Source: Chloroflexota bacterium (GTDB lineage: Bacteria > Chloroflexota > UBA6077). From it: DNA of 16,199 nt. Both the position numbers and the translations under genes were made by a program. Each line of letters opens with the position of its first letter. The stretch's first letter is position 1. The notes beneath the pieces were generated by a model. That model did not search any database, was not told where the DNA came from, and was given only the letters and a program-made list of their open reading frames with translations. Shown piece after piece: positions 7,774-14,603 of this stretch. The stretch lies in contig JAJZQR010000107.1 in NCBI GenBank assembly GCA_021806765.1, positions 1 to 16,199 of the forward strand, in the 5' to 3' direction.

Positions 7774-8999
7774 TCGGTGACGAACACAAACTCGTCCGTC
7801 GCGTGGATGGCGTAGGCAATTGCCCCTTTTAGGGCAGCGTCCTCGCCAAGTGGCGAAACCACAATGGGCGGGAGATCGGGAACGGTGCCCCGCAGAAGTC
7901 CGTGGATCCGGTCGATGAAGAGATCGGACGAGCGAAGAAGGCCACCATTCAGGATCACAATATCGGGATCAAACAGGTTGATGGCGTTGCTGAGACCGAT
8001 AGCGAGGGCGTCGGCCGTATCGGACACGATTTGTTGCGCAACCTGGTCGCTCTGACGCGCCGCCTGACAGACTTCTTCGGCGGTAAGCAGCGAAAGATCA
8101 CCGTGGACGAGACTGCGCATCTGACTGGGTCGACCGTCGGCGAGAAGAGCACGAGCCCGCTCGGCGACCGCTGACGCCGCCGCCAGCGACTCCAGCGGAC
8201 CGAACCCGTCAAAGGTCCGTCCCAATTGCGAGCGATCTGTGATTACGTACCCGATCTCGCCCGCCGAGTTGGTCCTGCCACGATACAAGCGTCCGTCGAC
8301 AATCAACGCTGCACCGATACCGGTTCCAATCGACACGCAAATCAGGTTGCGCAGCCCTTTGCCAGCCCCGAACCAGAGTTCCCCCAACGCCGCCAGATTC
8401 ACGTCGTTCTCAACAAAGGTCGGGATGCCGAACCGTTCTCTGACTATCTGTTCGAGAGGCAAGTCGCGCCAGCCCAGGGCTGGGGCCCACACCACCGTTC
8501 CGTCACCTCGGACGACACCCGCCACGCCGATCCCAATCCCCCGAATCCTGCCCTGAGTCTCGCCGATGGCTGCCCGCGAGGCGCTCAGGAGTTCTTCGAT
8601 GACTGTCAGCAATCTGTCCAGATTGCTAGCCTTCGAGTTTCCGGCTTCGGACGATAAGGCGCGCTGGCGGGCCAGCAACTCGCCCTCCAGGTCAGCCACC
8701 GCACCGGCAATCTTCGTCCCCCCCTGATCCACACCAATAATGAAGCTAGCTTTGTAGTTCAGTTGAAGGAGGATGGGCTTCCGGCCTGTGATCGAGCTGC
8801 CTTGGGCGACCTCAACGACGAGATTCTCGTCGAGGAGCTTCTGAACGATACGTGTAACGGTTGCCGCGCTCAGACGAAGTTGTTTGGCCACTTCGACGCG
8901 TGATATTGGCCCCTGGTTACGAATCAGGTCAAGAATGGCAGACTGGTTCAGCCTGTAAAGTAGGGCGGGCTCCCCGGGTGAAGACATAGCAGTGCGCAT
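7770..8999 (-). CDS. ROK-family transcriptional regulator (NagC/XylR type) lacking the zinc site
   Basis: The 409-aa protein has an N-terminal winged helix-turn-helix (about 20-66; GPISRVEVAKQLRLSAATVT is its core) and then a ROK kinase-like domain. The domain keeps the phosphate motif GVDQGGTK (89-96), the G-x-G-x-A-G-V strand (155-161), ENDVNLAALGE (197-207) with the usual catalytic Asp at 199, and SIGTGIGAA (223-231). The usual zinc site is absent: the GExGH His is Tyr in AGEIGY (246-251), and no CxCGxxGC cluster follows (VITDRSQLGRTFDGFGPLES). It is the first gene of the operon, 62 nt after the predicted transcription start, and probably represses its own promoter until a sugar or sugar phosphate binds. 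Start: ATG at 8999 has GGAG directly abutting it. ATG at 8987 has the same site 12 nt away. Neither is ideal. Confidence 0.92.
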   Translation of the reverse strand: MRTAMSSPGEPALLYRLNQSAILDLIRNQGPISRVEVAKQLRLSAATVTRIVQKLLDENLVVEVAQGSSITGRKPILLQLNYKASFIIGVDQGGTKIAGAVADLEGELLARQRALSSEAGNSKASNLDRLLTVIEELLSASRAAIGETQGRIRGIGIGVAGVVRGDGTVVWAPALGWRDLPLEQIVRERFGIPTFVENDVNLAALGELWFGAGKGLRNLICVSIGTGIGAALIVDGRLYRGRTNSAGEIGYVITDRSQLGRTFDGFGPLESLAAASAVAERARALLADGRPSQMRSLVHGDLSLLTAEEVCQAARQSDQVAQQIVSDTADALAIGLSNAINLFDPDIVILNGGLLRSSDLFIDRIHGLLRGTVPDLPPIVVSPLGEDAALKGAIAYAIHATDEFVFVTE

Positions 9000-9040
9000 C
9001 TCCGTTAGTTCCGCGACCTTGTCTCGGCAGGTCCCGTTAC

Positions 9041-9057
9041 TTACTTTCAGAAATTAA
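9041..9057 (-). promoter_or_regulatory. Candidate ROK operator, 17-bp near-perfect palindrome
   Basis: On the minus strand it reads TTAATTTC-T-GAAAGTAA, two 8-bp arms with one mismatch around a central base. It starts just after the predicted transcription start of the ROK operon and before the start codon, the expected place for a repressor roadblock. The AT-rich palindromic form recalls operators of NagC/XylR-type ROK regulators. Assignment to the adjacent ROK protein is inferred from position. Confidence 0.6.
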
Positions 9058-9068
9058 CCATCGGCGCC

Positions 9069-9097
9069 AATCTAGCACGTGGAAGGGTGCCTGTCAA
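9069..9097 (-). promoter_or_regulatory. Sigma70-type promoter of the sugar operon
   Basis: On the minus strand a perfect -35 TTGACA (9092-9097) is followed by a 17-bp spacer and a -10 TAGATT (9069-9074). Predicted transcription starts near 9062 and runs into the ROK regulator gene. The match is strong in an otherwise GC-rich region. Confidence 0.78.
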
Positions 9098-9102
9098 TAG
9101 AT

Positions 9103-9122
9103 TTGTCACTGCTTGTCGCTGC
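9103..9122. repeat. Two tandem 10-bp repeats upstream of the -35
   Basis: TTGTCACTGC (9103-9112) and TTGTCGCTGC (9113-9122) are adjacent copies differing at one base. They lie 5 bp beyond the -35 of the sugar operon promoter. A 10-bp period puts both copies on the same DNA face, as for an activator site. The function is inferred. Confidence 0.55.
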
Positions 9123-9134
9123 TCAGGGAAAATG

Positions 9135-9151
9135 GGCTCTCCCGCACTTTT
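9135..9151. repeat. Possible terminal inverted repeat of the ISL3 relic
   Basis: The sequence GGCTCTCCCGCACTTTT starts as ISL3 family ends commonly do (GGCTCT) and lies beyond the C-terminal end of the transposase relic. The partner end is missing, so identification rests on similarity to the family pattern from memory. Confidence 0.35.
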
Positions 9152-9396
9152 CGGGATCGCGGCCGATCCGCCAGCAGGTCATGCCGACCATCACCATCTT
9201 TGGCCATCACCACGCCTTTCCGCATGATCGAAGGCAGACGGCCGCAGCACACGCTGGGAGTCTGTGAGTCAATGCCTCCGACGGCAGTGCCGGACCGCGA
9301 TGCTTGGCCTCGCAGTGTCGATCTGGAGACGCCAACTGTTTGGCCACGTTGGTCACCGCGCATCAATCCGGGGACTCTGAGTTCTGGATTACGCCG
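9152..9396. other. Stretch without a supportable gene, probably non-coding end of the ISL3 relic
   Basis: This lies between the putative terminal repeat and the transposase C-terminus. The minus strand has an open frame (9106-9366) with a short GGIDSQTPSV that faintly recalls the IDSQSVK motif of IS5-type transposases. The rest shows no family pattern, so I do not call a gene. I see no promoter or RNA here. Confidence 0.35.
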
Positions 9397-10592
9397 CTAC
9401 TGACTCGATCTGAGGAAAGGGGAGTCTGGTGGGAAGATCCCCTTTCCACAAGGTTTGGCGTATCCCCGTACTCCGGTCATCCGAGTTGTGCCGAGTAAGA
9501 CCCGGCGGAGCAAGAGATCGAACGTGGCCTTCCAGTTGACTGTTGGACCATGGCAGCCGAAAGGCAGCCTCGACGGCAGCCCGATCGTTCTGGATACCGT
9601 TGGCTAGTCCTATGAAGGTGGCGATATCGCTCGCCTGGGCATCGTGTAGCCACCCGCCCAGAGCCACCAGGTCCCGATCCTTCAGCAGTTGCCGGAACCG
9701 CTGGAGGAGATCGTAGCCAAGGGCAAGCTCATCGTCTTTGGCGAGCAGCTTCTCCAGGAGGAGTTGCTCATCAGCCTTCAGCTTGTCCGGAGGCTTCAGG
9801 CAGATCCACCGCATGGACGTGCGCCTGGTCAGCCACCTGACCTTGCGTCGCTCCTTCTTCAGCAGCTTCGGCTTCTTTGGCCCTCGCCAAGGCTGGACCG
9901 CTTGGGCCAGCAGGGAGCGACTGCCCTGATAACCCTGGGAACTGATCTCCAGGAACAGACGGTTGACGTTGGTGCAGCCCTCCTGCCAGCGATCCTGGAG
10001 GCAGCCCACTTAGGGTTGAAGGGTCGGCGAGGAGAGACCACCCGGGCGAGGCCGCAGGAACCGGTTGCGAGGGGGTTCGGGGCTTGCCAAGAGGGAATGC
10101 ACCGGCCTGCGGCAGATGCCCACCTCTCGGGAGATCTGACGAATACTCGCTCCTGCTTGGCGGAGATCACGTACCTTCTCCCATCGGGCTATCCTTGCCG
10201 CCCGGCGCTCCGCTTCGTAACGCTTGGTCGGGCTCAAGGGCTTTTCCGGCGACATCTCAACCTGCGCCCTTTGGCCTTCGGGCTCAACCTCCACGGACGG
10301 TTCCTCTGGGGCTTCCTGCTCGCTCACCGAGGATTCTGGGGTCTCCACGCCCAATCGGCGCCCCGAAGCATCCCGTCCAAAGCGCTGAGGCGTTCTGGAG
10401 CAGGTGGAAGCGGTAGGCCACCTGGACGGCATCCGGGGCACCCGCCGAGGCTCCGTCGCCGTGGGCTCCCGACCGGTCTCGGGAAATGACCTCTATCTCA
10501 GGGTGCTCTTTCAGCCATGCAGTTAGGGTTTCGGCGTCGCGGTCTTCCACCAGATCGACAGGGTGGTGGGTTTCCAAGTCGACCAGCTCGGA
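9397..10592 (-). pseudogene. ISL3-family transposase, broken by frameshifts, a stop and a deletion
   Basis: Piecewise translation recovers a typical ISL3 transposase. Minus frame 10592-10380 gives LVDLETHHPVDLVEDRDAE and EVISRDRSGAH, then APDAVQVAYRFHLLQNAS. Around 10400-10340 the frame shifts, probably twice (ALDGMLRG is in the third frame). From there VETPESSV through SPTKRYEAERRAARIARWEK and the helix-turn-helix-like ISREVGICRRPV run to an in-frame TAA at 10010-10012. The same frame then resumes as LQDRWQEGCTN, LALGYDLLQRFRQLL and PWSNSQLEGHV. After that the family's 'NRLKLxKRQxYGRA' segment is missing and the reading continues in another frame as ATFDLLLRRVLLG, ending at a TAG (9397-9399). 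The N-terminus before LVDLE, with its zinc ribbon, is absent and a TAG lies just upstream. It cannot encode an active transposase. Confidence 0.85.
9414..9447. repeat. Perfect 10-bp inverted repeat
   Basis: Arms GGAAAGGGGA (9414-9423) and TCCCCTTTCC (9438-9447) enclose 14 nt. It lies within the degraded C-terminus of the ISL3 transposase, close to its stop. There is no T-run on either side, so it is not a standard terminator, though it could stop or slow transcription. Confidence 0.6.
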
Positions 10593-10644
10593 ACCGGCCC
10601 CTTGCTGACTGAGCTATCGTAGCCTCGTGCCGGCGAGCGCAGGT

Positions 10645-10673
10645 TTTCCACGCACGGCCCTTTTCTGTATAAT
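10645..10673 (+). promoter_or_regulatory. Sigma70-like promoter of the peptide-transport operon
   Basis: A perfect -10 TATAAT (10668-10673) is preceded, after 17 bp, by a weak -35 TTTCCA (10645-10650, 4 of 6 consensus bases). Transcription would start near 10680, giving a leader of about 150 nt before the first permease gene. Confidence 0.6.
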
Positions 10674-10714
10674 GGGTGCCGCTACACTGCGGTGGACGAG
10701 CCTTGTTCCTCTTT

Positions 10715-10743
10715 GCTTCGGGTACAACCCCGGTGTCCGAAGC
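10715..10743 (+). other. Hairpin in the long 5' leader of the permease operon
   Basis: Arms GCTTCGG (10715-10721) and CCGAAGC (10737-10743) pair perfectly over 7 bp, and an inner ACA/TGT pairing extends the stem. It lies about 35 nt after the predicted start and 90 nt before the start codon. No known riboswitch is recognised and no T-run follows. It may be a structured leader or chance pairing. Confidence 0.35.
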
Positions 10744-10831
10744 GGTCCCTTCCCGAGCGGGCTTGGGGCGCGAGTGGAGCCCATTAGCGAGGATAGGGTT
10801 CGCCGTTCCCACTTATCGCGAGGATACCCCC

Positions 10832-11836
10832 TTGCTTGTCTACGTAGCTCGCCGATTGCTCTTTCTTGTCCCTGTCCTTTTGGGTGTGACTCTCCTGGGG
10901 TTCGTCCTGACCCGAGTTCTGCCTGGCGACCCGGCCATCTTCTTGGCGGGCGAGCAAGCCACCCCCGACGCCGTGCAGAAGATCCGGTCCAACCTGGGGC
11001 TCGATCGACCGCTGCCCGAGCAGTACGTCAGCTACATGGACGGGCTGCTGCAGGGCGACCTCGGCACCGCCTGGCATACCAGCCACACGGTGGTGGAGGA
11101 CTTCCAGAAGCGCTATCCGGCCACGATGGAGCTGACCCTGGCCAGCATGCTGCTGGCCGCGGTCATCGGCATCCCCATGGGTCTCCTGGCGGCGGTCCGA
11201 CGGGGTAGCTGGTTCGATCACGTTTCTCGATTGCTCTCCCTGGGCGGTGCCACGGTCCCCATCTTCTGGCTTGGCTTGATAGCCATCTATGTCTTCTACT
11301 TCCAGCTCCACTGGGCCCCTGCACCCATGGGGCGCCTCTCCGTCGGGTATGGCGACGTGCCGGTGCGGACGGGGCTCCTGCTGATCGACACCTTCGGCGA
11401 CTGGCCGGTCTGGAAGGACGCCGTTGCCCACCTGCTACTGCCGGCCCTCAGCCTGAGCACTGGCTCCATGGCGGTCATCAGCCGCATGACTCGGGCCGCC
11501 ACCCTGGACGTGATCGGTTACGACTACGTGCGGACCGCCAGGGCGAAGGGGCTCAACGAGCCGACGGTGCTTTGGCGCCACGTCCTTCGCAACGCCATGA
11601 TCCCGGTCATGACGTTGCTGGGTCTCCAGGTCGGTCAGCTTCTGGGGGGGGCAGTGCTGACGGAGACCATCTTTGCCTGGCCCGGCCTCGGCTCCTACGT
11701 AACGGAGTCGATCCTTGTCACTGACTACGCGCCGGTTCAGGGGTTCATCCTGGTAAGCGCGGTGGTCTATGCCGCCATCAACTTCGTGGTCGACGTGCTG
11801 TACGCCGTCGTGGATCCACGCATTCGCTACAAATGA
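10832..11836 (+). CDS. Peptide/nickel-type ABC transporter permease, DppB-like
   Basis: The 334-aa membrane protein of the DppB/OppB family opens with the standard VARRLLFLVPVLLGVTLLGF (5-24). VLPGDPA (29-35) and ETIFAWPGLGSYV (278-290) are diagnostic. The ATPase-contacting EAA loop is DYVRTARAKGLNEPTVLWRH (231-250). I start it at the TTG at 10832, since a GCGAGGA site lies about 8 nt upstream and the family begins here. The frame is open back to a GTG at 10676, but that codon lies before the predicted transcription start and its residues are not membrane-like. It pairs with the DppC-type protein encoded next, separated by one base. The substrate is probably a peptide, though this family also moves opines, sugars and metals. 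Confidence 0.92.
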   Translation: MLVYVARRLLFLVPVLLGVTLLGFVLTRVLPGDPAIFLAGEQATPDAVQKIRSNLGLDRPLPEQYVSYMDGLLQGDLGTAWHTSHTVVEDFQKRYPATMELTLASMLLAAVIGIPMGLLAAVRRGSWFDHVSRLLSLGGATVPIFWLGLIAIYVFYFQLHWAPAPMGRLSVGYGDVPVRTGLLLIDTFGDWPVWKDAVAHLLLPALSLSTGSMAVISRMTRAATLDVIGYDYVRTARAKGLNEPTVLWRHVLRNAMIPVMTLLGLQVGQLLGGAVLTETIFAWPGLGSYVTESILVTDYAPVQGFILVSAVVYAAINFVVDVLYAVVDPRIRYK

Positions 11837-11837
11837 G

Positions 11838-12752
11838 GTGGGTGCCCTGGCTACTACAACCGATCTTTCAGTCTCGGTAGCCGATGCAGCGGCGGCCTTC
11901 AGGGGTACTTCCGAGTGGCGGAAGCGGCTCCGACGCGCCCTTCGCGATCCCCTGACCGTGACCGGCTTCGGCATCGTGGCGGCCTGGCTGCTGCTGGCCC
12001 TTCTGGCGCCGGTGGTCGCCGGCTACGGGCCCAACGAGCCGGATATGTCAGTGCGGCTGGAGCCCCCCGTGGCTGCCCACCTCTTCGGAACGGACCAGTA
12101 CGGGCGGGATATCCTTACTCGTGTGATCTTCGGGGCTCGCATCACCATGCTGATCGGCGTCATATCGGTGGGGATCTCCCTGGTTGTGGGCGTACCCCTC
12201 GGCGCCATCGCGGGGTACGTGGGGGGGCGAACGGAGCAGACGATCATGCGACTGATGGACATGCTTCTGGCCTTCCCTGCCCTGGTGCTGGCGATGGCCA
12301 TAGCGGTCTCCATGGGGCGGGGACTGGTCTCGGCCATGGTCGCGGTGGGCATCGTGGGCATTCCCGACTTCGCCAGGTTGATGCACGGGCAGGCGGTGTC
12401 CCTCCGGGAGAAGGACTTCGTCGAGGCGGCACGAGCCCTGGGGGCCGGAAACCGGCGCATCATCCTGCGGCACATCGTCCCCAACGCCATGTCTCCCATC
12501 GTGGTCCGCGCCACCCTTGGCCTGGGCTTCGCCGTCCTCACTGCCGCTACCCTCAGCTTCCTTGGGCTCGGGGTCAAACCCCCTGATGCCGAGTGGGGGT
12601 CGATGGTGAGCGAGGGCCGGGAGTTCATTGTCTCCGGCGAGTGGTGGCTTACCACCTTCCCCGGGCTGGCAATCATGAGCGCCGTTCTCGGGTTCAACCT
12701 GATGGGCGATGGTCTGAGGGATCTTCTGGACCCCCGCTTCCACAACAGCTAG
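11838..12752 (+). CDS. Peptide/nickel-type ABC transporter permease, DppC-like
   Basis: The protein is 304 aa from the GTG at 11838. It shows the DppC N-terminal cytoplasmic stretch (WRKRLRRALRDPLTV) and a first membrane segment at about 42-61. HLFGTDQYGRDILTRVIFGA (81-100) is the diagnostic motif, and the EAA loop FVEAARALGAGNRRIILRHI lies at 194-213. SFLGLGVKPPDAEWG (240-254) is also typical. The start is weakly defined. The GTG directly follows the previous stop codon and lies inside GAGGTGGG, a sequence that could itself serve as ribosome site for a CTG at 11847. Family conservation only begins further in. An upstream extension (from 11769) lies inside the dppB-like gene and is discarded. 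Translation is likely coupled to the previous gene. Confidence 0.92.
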   Translation: MGALATTTDLSVSVADAAAAFRGTSEWRKRLRRALRDPLTVTGFGIVAAWLLLALLAPVVAGYGPNEPDMSVRLEPPVAAHLFGTDQYGRDILTRVIFGARITMLIGVISVGISLVVGVPLGAIAGYVGGRTEQTIMRLMDMLLAFPALVLAMAIAVSMGRGLVSAMVAVGIVGIPDFARLMHGQAVSLREKDFVEAARALGAGNRRIILRHIVPNAMSPIVVRATLGLGFAVLTAATLSFLGLGVKPPDAEWGSMVSEGREFIVSGEWWLTTFPGLAIMSAVLGFNLMGDGLRDLLDPRFHNS

Positions 12753-12831
12753 GTCCGTAGCGGCGATCCGTCGGAACGAGAAATCGAGGAGGTGCAACCG
12801 AAAGAGACTCGACCGACCCGGGGATGGCTGA

Positions 12832-12848
12832 CCCGGCGCGTTGCCGGG
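12832..12848 (+). other. Intercistronic hairpin before the binding-protein gene
   Basis: CCCGGC (12832-12837) and GCCGGG (12843-12848) form a perfect 6-bp stem with a 5-nt GCGTT loop. It lies in the 164-bp gap between the DppC-like gene and the peptide-binding protein gene. No T-run follows. It may mark an mRNA processing point that lets the binding protein be expressed at a different level. Confidence 0.4.
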
Positions 12849-12901
12849 AGAACTGGCCAGGCCCCTAACGCAAGTGTTGGTAGTAGAGGGCAGTCCCCAA
12901 T

Positions 12902-12908
12902 AAGGAGG
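12902..12908 (+). promoter_or_regulatory. Strong ribosome-binding site that decides the binding-protein start
   Basis: AAGGAGG is a full Shine-Dalgarno core. It is 2 nt from the ATG at 12911 and 8 nt from the ATG at 12917, so the second is favoured. Confidence 0.75.
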
Positions 12909-12916
12909 GAATGAAG

Positions 12917-14596
12917 ATGCGAGGACTCATCGCGGAGAGGGCCAGACTGTTGACCCTGTTGGTTCCTGTCCTGGGGGTGGGCTTGATCGCCGCCGCCTGC
13001 AGCGGTTCCCCCACCCCGGCAGCGCCGGCCGCCACGTCCGCTCCCAAGGCCGCCGCCACCTCAGCACCCGCGGCTCCGGCTGCCACCTCGGCGCCCGCCC
13101 TCAGCACTTCCTCAGGTGGGAAGACTATCGTGCTGGCCTTCAGCGACGGTGGCACCACCCTGGATCCCTATCAGGCGAACGACCTCACCTCCGATACTCT
13201 GACCATGGCCATCTACGACAACCTGGTCCAGTTGGGCAAGAAGACCGTCGACGGCAAGGTCTACGCCGACGACACCAAGATCGAGCCGATGCTGGCCGAG
13301 TCCTGGACCCCGTCGGCCGACGGCAAGTCCTACACCTTCAAGCTGCGCAAGGGCGTCAAGTTCCAGAACGGCGACCCTCTGATCGCCGATGCCGTCAAGT
13401 TCTCCTTCGAGAAGCTGCTGAAGGATGGGGCCAGCGGCAAGTTCCTCTTCGATACGGCCGCCATCGACACGTCGAAGCCGGTGGAAGTGATCGACGACTC
13501 CACGGTCAAGATCAACCTGACCAGGCCGAATGCTACCTTCCTTCAGGTCATCTCCCTGTACAACTTCGCCATAGTGAATCCAAAGGTGATGGCGGGGAAG
13601 CCCACCGACTTCCTGGCCAAGAACGCCGAGGGTACGGGCACCGGAGCCTACAAGTTGGCCTCCTGGAACCCCGCCACCGAGGCCGATTTCGTCGCCAACA
13701 AGGACTACTGGGGAGGCGCCCCCAAGGCCGACAAGATCGTCATCAAGTTCATCAAGGAAGACTCCACCCGCTTGATGATGCTCCAGAGCGGCGACGTGAA
13801 CCTGGCCATCGAGATCCCGCCCAAGGACGTCGATACCCTCAAGAAGAACGCCAACCTGACGGTTCGCTCCGACCCCTCGGGCCGCATCCTCTATTTCCTG
13901 CTGAACACCAAGGTCAAGCCCTTCGACAACCCGAAGGTGCGGCAGGCCCTGTCCTACGCCGTGCCCTACGACGATCTGATCGGCAAGGTGATGAACGGGC
14001 AGGCCAAGCAACTCAAGGGCCCTTGCCCCTCCTTCATGCCGATGTCCGACGGGTCGGTCTGGAACTACAAGTACGACCTGGATACGGCCAAGAAGCTGCT
14101 GACCGAGGCGGGCTATCCTGACGGCTTCTCCTTCGACTTCGTCCTGGGCTCCGGCTTCTCCGATTGGGAGCAGGACGCCGTGCTGATCCAGGCATCCTTC
14201 GCCAAGATCGGCGTCAAGATGAACATCCAGAATATGGCCCGCTCGGAGTTCCTCCAGGTCATCAAGAAGAACGAGACGCCGGCTTTCATCTCCAAGTGGA
14301 CCTCCTTCGTGAACGATCCGGGCTACCACCTGGGCTTCCTGCTGCAGACCGGCGGCGGCAGCAACTACGGCAACTACTCGAGCCCGGTCGTGGACAAGGC
14401 CCTGGCGGACGCCAAGAACGAGATGGATCCTGCCAAGCGGGCCCAACTGTACGGTCAGGCTCAGCAGCAGATCGAGAAGGATGCCCCCTGGATCACTCTG
14501 TACGAGTACAACCGGATCATCGTCTACAACAAGAATCTGCAGGGCTACGCCTTCTACGTGGACGAGTTGATTCGGCTCCGCGATCTGTCCAAGTAA
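12917..14596 (+). CDS. Peptide-type ABC transporter binding lipoprotein (SBP_bac_5)
   Basis: The 559-aa protein carries a lipoprotein signal peptide ending IAAAC (Cys 28), then an Ala/Pro/Ser/Thr linker (about 29-67) with repeats of the PAATSAP type. The large family-5 domain follows. LDPYQANDLTSDTLTMAIYD sits at its start. AESWTPSADGKSYTFKLRKG, KFQNGDPLIADAVKFSFEKL and GTGAYKLASWNP are the classic family-5 signatures. KVRQALSYAVPYDDLI and the C-terminal AQLYGQAQQQIEKDAPWITL complete the fold. Length is normal for the DppA/OppA class. It should capture peptides or similar solutes outside the cell for the two upstream permeases. Gene order permease-permease-binding protein-peptidase differs from the common binding-protein-first order. 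The ATG at 12911 would add two residues. Confidence 0.94.
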   Translation: MRGLIAERARLLTLLVPVLGVGLIAAACSGSPTPAAPAATSAPKAAATSAPAAPAATSAPALSTSSGGKTIVLAFSDGGTTLDPYQANDLTSDTLTMAIYDNLVQLGKKTVDGKVYADDTKIEPMLAESWTPSADGKSYTFKLRKGVKFQNGDPLIADAVKFSFEKLLKDGASGKFLFDTAAIDTSKPVEVIDDSTVKINLTRPNATFLQVISLYNFAIVNPKVMAGKPTDFLAKNAEGTGTGAYKLASWNPATEADFVANKDYWGGAPKADKIVIKFIKEDSTRLMMLQSGDVNLAIEIPPKDVDTLKKNANLTVRSDPSGRILYFLLNTKVKPFDNPKVRQALSYAVPYDDLIGKVMNGQAKQLKGPCPSFMPMSDGSVWNYKYDLDTAKKLLTEAGYPDGFSFDFVLGSGFSDWEQDAVLIQASFAKIGVKMNIQNMARSEFLQVIKKNETPAFISKWTSFVNDPGYHLGFLLQTGGGSNYGNYSSPVVDKALADAKNEMDPAKRAQLYGQAQQQIEKDAPWITLYEYNRIIVYNKNLQGYAFYVDELIRLRDLSK

Positions 14597-14603
14597 GCGC
14601 ATC

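Larger units (their letters stand above)
9135..10610 (-). mobile_element. Decayed ISL3-family insertion sequence
   Basis: A degenerate ISL3 transposase occupies 9397 to about 10592. Position 9135 begins GGCTCTCCCGCACTTTT, which resembles the GGCTCT-type terminal inverted repeats of ISL3 elements and points inward in the right orientation. I find no matching inverted repeat on the 10.6-kb side. The N-terminal (zinc ribbon/HTH) part of the transposase is also gone, so that end has been lost by deletion. The right boundary is approximate. No target duplication can be recognised. Confidence 0.6.

Noticed and set aside
9216..9330. IS5-like transposase scrap (IDSQ motif) on the minus strand
   Set aside because: Only about ten residues resemble the family; the flanks do not.
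12792..12914. Possible 40-aa GTG-started ORF (12792-12914) overlapping the binding-protein start
   Set aside because: The GTG lies within its own putative GAGGAGG site, and the peptide has no recognisable features. Overlap with the next ATG is probably chance.
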